Source of the DNA: Chloroflexota bacterium
Lineage (GTDB): Bacteria > Chloroflexota > Anaerolineae > Anaerolineales > Anaerolineaceae
Assembly: GCA_023381565.1 (NCBI GenBank)
Contig: JAMCRR010000037.1
Span: forward strand, 50,171-114,170
Length of the DNA stretch: 64,000 nt
Direction: 5' to 3'
This document shows positions 17,461 to 25,959 of the stretch, piece after piece. Below the pieces are notes generated by a model. The model saw nothing but the letters and a program-made list of their open reading frames with translations. It was not told the DNA's origin and did no database searches. Position numbers and translations under genes: made by a program. Every line of letters begins with the position of its first letter. The first letter of the stretch is position 1.

Positions 17461-18402
17461 ATGACTGCTTGGAAAGTGTTGCTTACGGATGGCCTGGAAA
17501 GCATCGGGCGCGAAATTCTGCAGAAGTCAGCCCAAGTGGATGATCGTGCAGGTATTACAGCCGATGAGCTGCTTAAGGTAGTCGGTGGATACGATGCTCT
17601 GATCGTGCGCGGGCGGACGAAAGTTACGTTGCCGGTGTTTGAAGCCGGTTCCAGGCTTAAGGTCGTTGGGCGAGCCGGCGTCGGTGTGGATAACATCGAC
17701 TTGAACGCGGCGCGCAAGAGCGGCGTAACGGTGGTAAACTCCCCGATCGCCACGACGATGGCGGTTGCCGAGCTGACCATGGGGATGATGCTGGCGCTAG
17801 CGCGCGAACTCCCTCGTGCCGACGCGACGATGAAGGCCGGCAAATGGCTGAAGAAGGAGTTCGAGGGTTTTGAGCTCTCCGGCAAAACCCTGGGTGTGAT
17901 TGGCTTTGGGAGGATCGGGGCGACTGCGGGTAAGCGGGCAGCCGCGTTTGAAATGAAAGTACTGGGATACGATCCCTTGTTACCGGCGCCGGAGATCCAG
18001 GCGCGCGGCGGCGAGCCGGTGACGCTGGACGAACTGTATGCTCGCGCAGATGTCATCACCCTGCACGTCCCCCTGACCGACGAGACCCGGGGAATGCTAA
18101 ACGCGGCAGCCTTTGCCAAGATGAAAAAAGGTGTGCGTATCATCTGCGCGGCGCGCGGCGGCGTGATTGATGAAGATGCGCTGCTTGATGCTCTGGAATC
18201 CGGGCAGGTCGGCGGAGCGGCGCTGGATGTATTCAGCACAGAGCCTCCGGGCGCCGCTCCGTTGGTAACGCACCCTCACGTGATCGTCACTCCCCACGTT
18301 GGCGCGCAGACCGCCGAAGCTCAGGTGAGAGCGGCAGAGGATATCGCCAGCGAAGTGCTGGCAGCGTTGCAAGGCAATCCCTTGCGCTGGAAAGTTGCCT
18401 GA
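17461..18402 (+). CDS. serA: D-3-phosphoglycerate dehydrogenase-like (short, no ACT domain)
   Basis: A 313-residue D-2-hydroxyacid dehydrogenase with an N-terminal substrate domain (LIVRGRTKVT), NAD-binding loop GVIGFGRIGATAGKRA (about residues 145-160), and catalytic residues in CAARGGVIDE (Arg), FSTEPP (Glu) and TPHVGAQT (His). The VGRAGVGVDNIDL stretch matches SerA rather than lactate or formate enzymes. It oxidises 3-phosphoglycerate as the first step of serine synthesis. It lacks the C-terminal ASB/ACT regulatory part, so serine feedback through ACT is not expected. Related 2-hydroxyacid substrates cannot be ruled out. Confidence 0.82.
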   Translation: MTAWKVLLTDGLESIGREILQKSAQVDDRAGITADELLKVVGGYDALIVRGRTKVTLPVFEAGSRLKVVGRAGVGVDNIDLNAARKSGVTVVNSPIATTMAVAELTMGMMLALARELPRADATMKAGKWLKKEFEGFELSGKTLGVIGFGRIGATAGKRAAAFEMKVLGYDPLLPAPEIQARGGEPVTLDELYARADVITLHVPLTDETRGMLNAAAFAKMKKGVRIICAARGGVIDEDALLDALESGQVGGAALDVFSTEPPGAAPLVTHPHVIVTPHVGAQTAEAQVRAAEDIASEVLAALQGNPLRWKVA

Positions 18403-18427
18403 AAGAAAATACTGGCTTTGTCTTTGA

Positions 18428-18473
18428 AACCGGTTCTCTGGCGATGCCTGAACCTATCCTCAGAGAACCGGTT
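18428..18473. repeat. 13-bp perfect inverted repeat after serA
   Basis: Arms AACCGGTTCTCTG (18428-18440) and CAGAGAACCGGTT (18461-18473) enclose a 20-nt loop. There is no following T-run, so it is not a classical terminator. Each arm also contains the palindrome AACCGGTT. It ends just before the M32 carboxypeptidase gene and could act as a terminator-like mRNA end, a stabilising stem or a protein-binding site. Confidence 0.7.
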
Positions 18474-18502
18474 GAATCATGATATTGCAGAGAATTGGAT
18501 TA

Positions 18503-20005
18503 ATGGAAAACAAAATTACCAAACTGAAATCCTTGCTGGCTGATGCATACGATTTATCGAATGTTGCGGCATTATTGTCTTGGGACGAACAGACGAAGAT
18601 GCCTCCGGGGGGCGCCGAGGCGCGCAGCTACCAGATGGCGGCCGTGAGCAGGTTGGCGCACGAGAAGTTTACCTCTGATGAGATTGGCAGACTGCTCGAA
18701 GACCTGCAGGTGTACGAGAATCAGCTCGACCCGGACACCGATGAAGCCCGGTTGCTGCACATTACCCGCCGGGATTATAACAAGCGGATTCGGGTCCCCT
18801 CGACCCTGGTTTCTGAGTTTGCGCGGGTTACAGCAGCCGCTCACACCACCTGGGTAGTAGCCCGCCAGCAATCAGATTTCGGAAAATTACGCCCGGACCT
18901 CGAACGGATTGTGGCGCTGCGCCGCGAATATGCTTCCCTCTTCGCGCCGTATGACCACATTTATGACCCTCTTTTTGATGATTACGAACCTGGCATGAAG
19001 ACGGCTGAGGTTCGGCAAATCTTTGACCGCATCCGACCCCAGCAGGTTGCGCTGGTCCATGCTATTGCAGAACGTCCGCAGGTGGAAGATGCCTTTTTGC
19101 ACAAGCCCTTCGATGAACAGAAACAGGAGAATATCACTGTCGACGTCATCACCCGTTTTGGCTTCGATTGGAAGCGCGGGCGGCAGGACCGGTCGGCGCA
19201 TCCTTTTACCACTTCCTTCAGCCCCGGGGATGTTCGCCTGACCACGCGCTTTCTTCCGGATTCCGGCATATCGGCTCTATTCAGCAGCATGCATGAGTGC
19301 GGGCATGCTTTATACGAGCAGGGCATCAACCCGGCTTACGCCCGCACGCCCTTAGGGCAGCCGCCATCCATGGCGCTGCACGAGTCGCAATCTCGGCTGT
19401 GGGAGAATCTTGTTGGCGCTCCGTATGACTTCTGGGTTTATTACTACCCTCGTTTTCAAGAGACGTTTTCCACCCAACTCGGCAACGTCGACCTGGAAGC
19501 GTTCTATAAGGCAGTCAACAAATCTGAGCCGTCTCCAATTCGCGTAGAAGCCGACGAAGCGACCTACAACCTGCACATCATGCTGCGCCTGGAGCTCGAG
19601 ATTGCCCTTATGGAAGGGAAACTGGAGGTCCGTGACCTCCCAGAAGCCTGGAATGAGCGCATGCGGGAGTATCTGGGGATCACCCCCGCTAATGACGCCC
19701 AGGGCGTGCTTCAGGACGTCCACTGGTCTGGCGGCTCGATTGGCTACTTCGCGACTTATGCGTTGGGGAACATCATCTCCGTACAAATATGGGAGCGCAT
19801 CCTATCCGAGATTCCCGATCTGCCTGCCCAGATCCGGCGTGGCGAGTTTGCGTCCCTGCGTGCCTGGCTGGAGGAGCGGATCCACCGCTTTGGAGGCAAG
19901 TATGAGCCGCAGGAGCTCGTCCAGCGCGTGACCGGCTCGCGCATCGATCCGGAGCCTTATCTGCGCTATCTCAGAACCAAATTTGGCGAGATCTACGCTC
20001 TGTGA
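18503..20005 (+). CDS. M32 family metallocarboxypeptidase
   Basis: A 500-residue thermostable-carboxypeptidase-type enzyme. The N-terminus (LSNVAALLSWDEQTKMPPGG) is the usual start, so I prefer the ATG at 18503 over 18479. The zinc motif is HECGH near residue 264, followed about 25 residues on by the third ligand region ALHESQSRLWEN. C-terminal motifs EADEATYNLHIMLRLELE and DVHWSGGSIGYFATYALGN are family signatures. It removes C-terminal residues from peptides, except before proline, and probably works in the cytoplasm in peptide turnover. Confidence 0.93.
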   Translation: MENKITKLKSLLADAYDLSNVAALLSWDEQTKMPPGGAEARSYQMAAVSRLAHEKFTSDEIGRLLEDLQVYENQLDPDTDEARLLHITRRDYNKRIRVPSTLVSEFARVTAAAHTTWVVARQQSDFGKLRPDLERIVALRREYASLFAPYDHIYDPLFDDYEPGMKTAEVRQIFDRIRPQQVALVHAIAERPQVEDAFLHKPFDEQKQENITVDVITRFGFDWKRGRQDRSAHPFTTSFSPGDVRLTTRFLPDSGISALFSSMHECGHALYEQGINPAYARTPLGQPPSMALHESQSRLWENLVGAPYDFWVYYYPRFQETFSTQLGNVDLEAFYKAVNKSEPSPIRVEADEATYNLHIMLRLELEIALMEGKLEVRDLPEAWNERMREYLGITPANDAQGVLQDVHWSGGSIGYFATYALGNIISVQIWERILSEIPDLPAQIRRGEFASLRAWLEERIHRFGGKYEPQELVQRVTGSRIDPEPYLRYLRTKFGEIYAL

Positions 20006-20043
20006 ACCAGGTCTGAAAAACACCTTGAATATGGCGGTCAGAT

Positions 20044-20409
20044 ATGGCGAGAATTCTGTTTATCGACGACGATGCAATCACCCTGGAAATTTTGGGCAAG
20101 GCAACCGAGCTTCTGGGTCACCAGGCGATATTGATCGACAATGGGAAAAGTGCGCTTACGGTTGCCGCGGACCAGAGGCCCGACCTCATCCTGCTCGATA
20201 TGATGCTCGCCGATCTGGGTGGCGAAGAGGTCTTGGAACGGCTGCGCCGCCAGCCGGCCACGGCAGGCATCCCGGTCGTCTTTCTGACCGCCTCCTCACC
20301 CTATGAGCTAAAAGAGAAAATGAAAACCACCAGCGCGGAGGGATGTATCAGCAAGCCCGTCAGCTTAAGCCTCCTGATGGATACAATCAAGAAATATACT
20401 CCCAATTAA
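20044..20409 (+). CDS. Single-domain response regulator (receiver only)
   Basis: A 121-residue CheY-like protein. It has the acidic pair FIDDDA (about residues 5-10), the phospho-acceptor Asp in LILLDMMLADLGG (about 58-70), the Thr switch in VVFLTASS (about 82-89) and the Lys in CISKPVSL (about 100-107). There is no output domain, so it acts through protein contact or a phosphorelay. Its stop overlaps the start of the next gene (TAATG), which implies coupled translation with a lipoprotein of unknown function. Confidence 0.9.
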   Translation: MARILFIDDDAITLEILGKATELLGHQAILIDNGKSALTVAADQRPDLILLDMMLADLGGEEVLERLRRQPATAGIPVVFLTASSPYELKEKMKTTSAEGCISKPVSLSLLMDTIKKYTPN

Positions 20410-21419
20410 TGAAACCAGGATCGTGCTTATTTAACAGAGGGATCGGCAGGGTAGGGGTTATTCTGACGCTCGTTTCTGGGTTGTTGCTTTCCGGGTGTTC
20501 GCAAGCTTCTCTTCAATCTTCAGCCACAGAGATTCCAAGCCCCGTGGCGAAGGCAGCCACGCCTACAATCACCATAGCCGCGGGCGCTATCAGCTTGACC
20601 GATTCGCCAGCCCCGATATCTCTATCTCCGACGGCCCTGGCTACGCCAACCCCTCAACCATCCGCCACCCCGGTGCATCTCAGCATTCCGCCAACCCCCA
20701 CGTTCACTAAAGCCGCCGGGCAGGCATCCATTCCCAAGGCCTATATCCGCATTCTCACACCTGGCCCGCTTTCAAAAGTGCTTTCCCCCATCAATCTGGA
20801 AGGCTCGGTCATCCCAGGAGCAGGCGGGCTGGTACGCGTCGAGCTGGTTGGCGAAGATGGAGAGGTAATCAGCCGGCAGGTCTTGCGTTTTCTCACTCCG
20901 GCAGGGCAGCGCATTGGCATCAATCCGCAGGTCGATTTTGAGATCACCGGAGCGGCTGAGACTGCCCGCCTGCAGGTCTCTGTGGATGACCCTTTTGGAC
21001 GCATAGCTTCGCTGGCATCGGTTGAGGTGATTCTGCTCTCCATGGGAGACGTTGAGATTTATTCCAACAACAATCTGCTCGAGCCGGTGGTGATCCGTGA
21101 GCCGACGCCGAATCAGATCGTGACGGGTAATACACTCGAAGTGCAAGGCGTGGCACGTCCATCTGGAAACCAGCCGCTTTCGCTGGAGCTGATCACCGAC
21201 CAGGGAACGGTGATCGGTACACGCCAGGCGACTCTCGGCAAAGTCGGGCCAGATGGATACGCGCCTTTTGAGACAGAACTAACCTACAACCTGGAAACCC
21301 CTGCCTGGGCCAGGCTTTTAGTGCACGAACCCAGCCCACGACTTCCGGGAGATGCCGCAATATCCAGTTTGAAGGTTTATCTTAATCCCGAAAACGATCA
21401 GGCGCCGCCATCCCCATAG
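20409..21419 (+). CDS. Lipoprotein with Ig-like tandem domains, unknown function
   Basis: A 336-residue secreted lipoprotein. It has a signal peptide with lipobox LLSGC, a Pro/Ser/Thr-rich linker (about residues 30-105), and two beta-sandwich-like modules (about 115-215, marker PLSKVLSPINLEGSVIPGAGG; about 225-330, marker TPNQIVTGNTLEVQGVARP) that resemble Gmad2/Ig-like immunoglobulin folds seen in spore- and wall-associated proteins. The TAATG overlap with the receiver gene fixes the start at 20409. Its 3' end overlaps the convergent L,D-transpeptidase gene by 22 nt. Confidence 0.72.
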   Translation: MKPGSCLFNRGIGRVGVILTLVSGLLLSGCSQASLQSSATEIPSPVAKAATPTITIAAGAISLTDSPAPISLSPTALATPTPQPSATPVHLSIPPTPTFTKAAGQASIPKAYIRILTPGPLSKVLSPINLEGSVIPGAGGLVRVELVGEDGEVISRQVLRFLTPAGQRIGINPQVDFEITGAAETARLQVSVDDPFGRIASLASVEVILLSMGDVEIYSNNNLLEPVVIREPTPNQIVTGNTLEVQGVARPSGNQPLSLELITDQGTVIGTRQATLGKVGPDGYAPFETELTYNLETPAWARLLVHEPSPRLPGDAAISSLKVYLNPENDQAPPSP

Positions 21420-22585
21420 TAAGCTGGGTCAGTAGGTGTCTGACCGCTTGGGTCCCAGACATAGACCCAATCTCCCTGGTTGGCCCAATCGAACAGCCAG
21501 TGTGAATCGCCCGGGGATAGGTTGACACAGCCGTGTGAAGCGGGATAGCCGTAAAGCGTGCGCCAGTACGCGCCGTGCAGTGCACGTGCTTTGTCAAAGT
21601 ACATCGTCCAGGGGACGTTTTCCAGGTAATAAAAATCAGATTTATCGGCTTCAAAAGCGCCCCGCATTGTTTCGAGGGGCTTTTTTTCATAGATCTGAAA
21701 GAGCCCGGGGCGTGTATAGAATGGCTTTACCCCGGTGGCGATCAGGGTAGCAAATACAAGCTGTCCGTGGTCGTATACCGACAGGGTTTGCTCTGCCAGG
21801 TTAACCTCGATCCAGCGGTCGTTGGTCACTCCCTGGGGAGGCGTGAGATTAGGGGTGACGCGGCCCACATACTGGTCGTCAACCCACTCGTCCACCCCGA
21901 TCATCAGCCAGTTTGCCTGGTCTTTCTCCTGCATGGCGTAAACCTGGACAAGGTCTTCGCGGTTTAGCTCACGGCCGGTTTCTTCGCTTTGGTATCCGGG
22001 CAGCCGATAGGTTTTTACCGGGCTGAGCACCCATCCAAATGCATTGGGCGGGGTTTTGCTGAAGACCAGCCCCTGGAAGCGGCCGGAAGTGATGCAGCAA
22101 GCGGTTTGTGCCTCGCCGCCGTTCACCCATTCTCCGGAGAGAAGTTGGAAGTAAACGCCGCCGGGCTCGTCGACGCGCTGCAGAATGGCCAGATATTTCA
22201 ATCCCTGGCTGCCTGCCAGATAACGGCTCACAGAGTGGGATCGAGCTGCTTCCAGCGATCCGTAGATCGGGATATCTCCCTTGCTGTTGACTTTGAGGTA
22301 CTGGTCCGTCATTTGCGAGAGACTGGCGTCGGGTTTCGCCGCCGGGAGAGGGCGCAAGGGGAATGTCAGCCCCAGGCGCGCCATATCTGTCAGGAAGGCG
22401 GATGGGCCGAGCGCCAGGCAATCTCCGGGCTCTGTGAGATAGACGCCCGGAAGGCACAACGCCTGGCCGGCGAAAGGCTCGCTTGCCCTGGCAACCCCTC
22501 CTTGCGCTTGAGCAGCGGAGGGTCGTAAGCTGAACGTCAGGGTGAGCAGCAGGCTACTCAGTAGGACCATTAATAAATGTTTCAT
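21398..22585 (-). CDS. L,D-transpeptidase (YkuD) exported protein
   Basis: A 395-residue protein starting at the ATG at 22585, after AGAAGGGG. A signal peptide ends near SAAQAQG. Two SH3-like regions follow (IPIYGSLEAARSH; an internal one near PVKTYRLPGYQ). The C-terminal YkuD domain begins RWIEVNLAEQTLSVYDHGQLV and has the catalytic HGAYWRT followed by SHGCVNLSPGDS, where the Cys is the nucleophile. It would make 3-3 crosslinks or attach proteins to peptidoglycan outside the membrane. Confidence 0.9.
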   Translation of the reverse strand: MKHLLMVLLSSLLLTLTFSLRPSAAQAQGGVARASEPFAGQALCLPGVYLTEPGDCLALGPSAFLTDMARLGLTFPLRPLPAAKPDASLSQMTDQYLKVNSKGDIPIYGSLEAARSHSVSRYLAGSQGLKYLAILQRVDEPGGVYFQLLSGEWVNGGEAQTACCITSGRFQGLVFSKTPPNAFGWVLSPVKTYRLPGYQSEETGRELNREDLVQVYAMQEKDQANWLMIGVDEWVDDQYVGRVTPNLTPPQGVTNDRWIEVNLAEQTLSVYDHGQLVFATLIATGVKPFYTRPGLFQIYEKKPLETMRGAFEADKSDFYYLENVPWTMYFDKARALHGAYWRTLYGYPASHGCVNLSPGDSHWLFDWANQGDWVYVWDPSGQTPTDPAYYGDGGA

Positions 22586-22756
22586 CAAACCCCTTCTCAG
22601 TGGAGAAAGTTGTGGTGGTAGAGCCAATTATAAACCTCACCTGCTGCCCTCTGCTGGCGCAATAATTGCATCAGTTTGCTTGACACACCGGGACGGGTAT
22701 GCTAGATTCTATCTGGCCCTCTCTGGGAAGGTAATGCAGATAATCGGGAGACGTGA

Positions 22757-23140
22757 ATGAGCACAACCTTGACAAAGATACGCACACAGCAGATGGTTGA
22801 AAAGCTACGCGATTTACAGACTAGCTCTCCGGATATCGAAGCCTCGGCGCTGATCAGTGTGGATGGGCTTACTATAGCCTCCGCGCTTCCCACCGAAGTT
22901 GAGGAGGACCGGGTATCCGCCATGTCGGCGGCCATGCTTTCCTTGGGCGAGCACATCACTAAAGAATTGGGTCGTGGAGCGCTGGCGCAGGTTTATATTA
23001 AAGGTGAGAATGGGTATGTGATCCTCACTTCGGTTGGAGAAGAGGCTGTGCTGACTACTCTGGCGAGGGAGCACGCCAAGCTGGGATTGATCTTCCTGGA
23101 GATGCGCCGGACAACAGAGGAATTGGCGAGAATGCTTTAA
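22757..23140 (+). CDS. Roadblock/LC7 domain protein
   Basis: A 127-residue single-domain protein with the roadblock pattern: an initial helix (MVEKLRDLQTSSPDIEASALIS), strand VDGLTIASALP, a long central helix around SAMSAAMLSLGEHITKEL, and strands VYIKGENGYVILTSVGEEAVLTTL. In bacteria such proteins (MglB-like) regulate small Ras-like GTPases or serve as signalling scaffolds. No GTPase gene is adjacent. The glycosyltransferase gene starts 11 nt downstream, so the two may share a transcript. Confidence 0.88.
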   Translation: MSTTLTKIRTQQMVEKLRDLQTSSPDIEASALISVDGLTIASALPTEVEEDRVSAMSAAMLSLGEHITKELGRGALAQVYIKGENGYVILTSVGEEAVLTTLAREHAKLGLIFLEMRRTTEELARML

Positions 23141-23151
23141 ATCCTGGCCTG

Positions 23152-23883
23152 ATGGGTGGGTGTTTGCAAATCACCGTTGTAATCCCAACCTATAATGAAG
23201 CGGAAAATCTACCCCTGATTGTTTCCGAACTTTTCGCTTTGCCGCTGCCCGGTTTGCGATTGCTGGATGTTGACGATAACAGCCCGGACGGCACCGGAAA
23301 GATCGCCGATGACCTCGCGCGCCAGGACCCAAGCCGGATAGGGGTGATCCATCGTCCGGGCAAGCTTGGCCTGGGTTCGGCCTATATCCAGGGGTTCCGC
23401 CAGGCGTTGGCGGAAGGCGCTGAGGCTGTCGTACAGATGGACGCCGATTTTTCCCATCCCCTTGAAAAACTGGTCGAGCTGCATCAGGCGGTGCAAACCT
23501 GCTCGGTGGCGATGGGGTCGCGCTATGTTGCCGGAGGCCGGGTGGACGACCGCTGGCCTCTATGGCGTAAGAGCCTTTCCGAGTTCGGCAATGCCTATGC
23601 GCGGACGATTCTTGGGCTGCCAATACGCGATGTCACCGGCGGCTACCGCATGTGGCGGCGTGAAGCGCTGCAGGGGATGCCTCTCGACCGCATCCGCTCG
23701 AACGGCTACGTCTTTCAGGTTGAGATGGCCTACGTGGCATACCGGTTGGGCTACAGCTTTCAGGAAGTGCCGATCTATTTTGCCGATAGACGCAGGGGGC
23801 AATCGAAAATGTCTTTTCGAATCCAGCTCGAGGCTGCTACCCGTGTGTGGATGCTCCGCCAGGCATATAAAGATTTGAAATAA
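23152..23883 (+). CDS. Polyprenol-phosphate mannosyltransferase-like GT2 glycosyltransferase
   Basis: A 243-residue GT-A enzyme of the dolichol-phosphate-mannose synthase group. It has the start VVIPTYNEAENLPLIV, a DDNSPDGTG nucleotide-binding loop (about residues 40-48), QMDADFSHP (the metal-binding DXD, about 97-105), GSRYVAGG, and the RSNGYVFQVEM and RRRGQSKMS motifs typical of Dpm1. It would transfer a sugar from a nucleotide donor to a polyprenyl phosphate for surface glycan or protein glycosylation. There is no membrane anchor at the C-terminus. It complements the Agl23-like protein at 5 kb in function, though not in position. Confidence 0.88.
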   Translation: MGGCLQITVVIPTYNEAENLPLIVSELFALPLPGLRLLDVDDNSPDGTGKIADDLARQDPSRIGVIHRPGKLGLGSAYIQGFRQALAEGAEAVVQMDADFSHPLEKLVELHQAVQTCSVAMGSRYVAGGRVDDRWPLWRKSLSEFGNAYARTILGLPIRDVTGGYRMWRREALQGMPLDRIRSNGYVFQVEMAYVAYRLGYSFQEVPIYFADRRRGQSKMSFRIQLEAATRVWMLRQAYKDLK

Positions 23884-24020
23884 CCAGCCCTTGTATTTGT
23901 AATCCAAATAGAGTAACATTGTCGTAATTCAATCGTCAGATTATCCGCACGATTAGCTTGTTCTGAATGAGCTGGTCGTTTTTTATCGATTTGGAACTGA
24001 TCCTTATAGAAGGGGTGATT

Positions 24021-25109
24021 ATGCAGAAAGAAGCCATCCGGATTGCAGGCGCCGGCCTGGCAGGTCTCACGGCTGCCATCAATCTTGCCCGGTACGGCTA
24101 TCCAGTCGAGGTATTTGAGAAAAATGAGAATTCGGGAGCTAACCGATCAGTTGATTGGGATGGCATCGAGAACTGGACCACCGAAGAAGATATTGTGGGG
24201 TTATTTCAGCGATGGGGGATTGAGATATGCTTTAACCTGCGTTCCACCCTGGATTTTGAAGTCTATGACAGAAATGGGGCTTGCTACCCTGTATCCACGG
24301 AGCGGCCCTTTTTTTACCTGGTAGAACGCGGGGCGCAAGCCGGGTCGCTGGAGCAGTCCCTCAAGCAGCAGGCCCTCGATCTCGGGGTAGAGATCCATTA
24401 CAGCCAAGAGCGGAGCCGCTCTGAGGTCGAAATCTGGGCGACCGGCATGCAGAATATTGGTTTCTTCCTGGATGTTGGAATGACATTCCGTACCAGGCAT
24501 CCCGATCTGGTCATGGTGCTGGCAGATGCCCAGACTGCGCCGCGCGCTTACACCTTCCTGGTCATCGCCGACGGCCTTGCCGCACTCTCCGTTGTACTCA
24601 CCAGGGATTTTCGTCAGGCCCGCGCTCACCTGAACCAGGCGGTCGAGAGCTTCCGGCGTATCCTGCCTTTGGAAATGGACGATATGCAGATCACCTCCGG
24701 CTTCAGCGGCATGCCGCATGCTCTCGGTCAGTCCATCACTCACCCGATCCGCGTGGGCGAAGCCGCGGGTTTCCAGGATTACCTGCTGGGCTTTGGCATT
24801 CGCCATGCCCTGTCATCCGGCTATCTTGCGGCGCAGGCTATCCACGATGGGGTGGATTACGAGAAGCTCGTCAACCAGGAAATCCGGCCGCTCGTGCGCA
24901 CCTCGGTGGTCAACCGCATGCTCTACGATCTGGCAGGCGATCGTCTCTACCGCCCCCTTATCCGTTGGTTTACCAGTTCTTCCAACCTCTCCGGTCTGAC
25001 CCGGCGGTGGTACCGCAACCGCTCACTGCAGGGTATGCTCTGGCCGGTGGCGTTCAAGCGCTATGCGGACGGTGCAGCTGACGGTGAGGCGAGCGAAATT
25101 ATCCATTAG
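24021..25109 (+). CDS. FAD/NAD(P)-dependent oxidoreductase, geranylgeranyl-reductase-like
   Basis: A 362-residue flavoprotein starting MQKEAIRIAGAGLAGLTAAIN, with the Rossmann GxGxxG near residues 8-13 and an acidic residue in VEVFEK. I chose the ATG at 24021, preceded by AAGGGG, rather than the 18-codon upstream extension. A GFQDYLLGFGIRHALSSGYLAAQ segment (about residues 250-275) matches the second FAD-contacting loop of the PHBH/geranylgeranyl reductase group. The substrate could be an isoprenoid lipid or a quinone-like compound. It is convergent with rsmA and overlaps it by 11 nt. Confidence 0.78.
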   Translation: MQKEAIRIAGAGLAGLTAAINLARYGYPVEVFEKNENSGANRSVDWDGIENWTTEEDIVGLFQRWGIEICFNLRSTLDFEVYDRNGACYPVSTERPFFYLVERGAQAGSLEQSLKQQALDLGVEIHYSQERSRSEVEIWATGMQNIGFFLDVGMTFRTRHPDLVMVLADAQTAPRAYTFLVIADGLAALSVVLTRDFRQARAHLNQAVESFRRILPLEMDDMQITSGFSGMPHALGQSITHPIRVGEAAGFQDYLLGFGIRHALSSGYLAAQAIHDGVDYEKLVNQEIRPLVRTSVVNRMLYDLAGDRLYRPLIRWFTSSSNLSGLTRRWYRNRSLQGMLWPVAFKRYADGAADGEASEIIH

Positions 25110-25959
25110 CCGGGTTGAGGCCGGAGTAGCCTTCCACCAACCGGGCCCATTCCGACAGGGCTAGGGTTTCGGCGCGGCGTTGGGGGTCGATGGCGGCGCT
25201 TTCCAGCAGCGCTGCCGCCCGCTGGGGAGGCCATCCCAGGCCGGCTGACAGCGCGTTGCGCAGGGTTTTACGCTTCTGACCGAAACCGGCTTTGGCCAGG
25301 CGGAAAAACGACTCCAGGCGCTCTGCCGGTATGAATGACTCAGGGTAGAGATCGATACGCACTACACTCGAATCCACCTTGGGTGCAGGATAGAAAGCTC
25401 CGGCGGGGATGCGAGCTTCTGGATAGGGTTTGCCGTACACCTGCACCGAAAGCGCCAGCAAGCTCAGGTCTCCCGGTGCGGCGCAGATGCGCGCCGCCAC
25501 TTCTTTTTGCACAGTCAGGACCATGCGCCTCGGTTTTAGTTTGGTTTCGAGCAGATGCCGGATTACTGCCGAAGTAATGTAATAAGGGATATTCGCCGCC
25601 ACCAGATAGCCGGGTTGTCCGGCAAGCTCTGCAGGATCCATGGCCAGGATATCGCCCTGGTACAGGGTCACGTTGTTGAAAGGCGCCAGAACCTGCTCGA
25701 GGATTGGGATCAACCGGTTATCCAGCTCTACAGCGACCACCTGCCGTGCAGCCTGCGCCAGAAAACGCGTCAGGCTGCCCAGACCAGCTCCGACCTCCAG
25801 GACGGTATCCTGCGATGAGATCTCCGCCACTTCGACTACCTGCTGCAAGGCAGACGGATCGACCAGGAAATTTTGGCCCAGGCCTTTCTTAGGGGTCAGG
25901 TCATACTGGCGCAGGAGGGCTGCCACGTTCAGCGGGGGCAATGTTACGGCAGGATCCAT
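25099..25959 (-). CDS. rsmA: 16S rRNA dimethyladenosine transferase (KsgA)
   Basis: A 286-residue SAM methyltransferase with LTPKKGLGQNFLVD, GxGxG region VLEVGAGLGSLTRFLA, acidic VAVELD, catalytic NIPYYIT (the NxPY motif of N6-adenine methylases), and the C-terminal FYPAPKVDSSVV and FGQKRKTLRNAL. It dimethylates A1518 and A1519 of 16S rRNA during 30S maturation. I chose the ATG at 25959. The start overlaps the 3' end of the 3D/G5 wall gene by 16 nt, recalling the linkage of YabE-like genes and ksgA in Firmicutes. Confidence 0.95.
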   Translation of the reverse strand: MDPAVTLPPLNVAALLRQYDLTPKKGLGQNFLVDPSALQQVVEVAEISSQDTVLEVGAGLGSLTRFLAQAARQVVAVELDNRLIPILEQVLAPFNNVTLYQGDILAMDPAELAGQPGYLVAANIPYYITSAVIRHLLETKLKPRRMVLTVQKEVAARICAAPGDLSLLALSVQVYGKPYPEARIPAGAFYPAPKVDSSVVRIDLYPESFIPAERLESFFRLAKAGFGQKRKTLRNALSAGLGWPPQRAAALLESAAIDPQRRAETLALSEWARLVEGYSGLNPANG

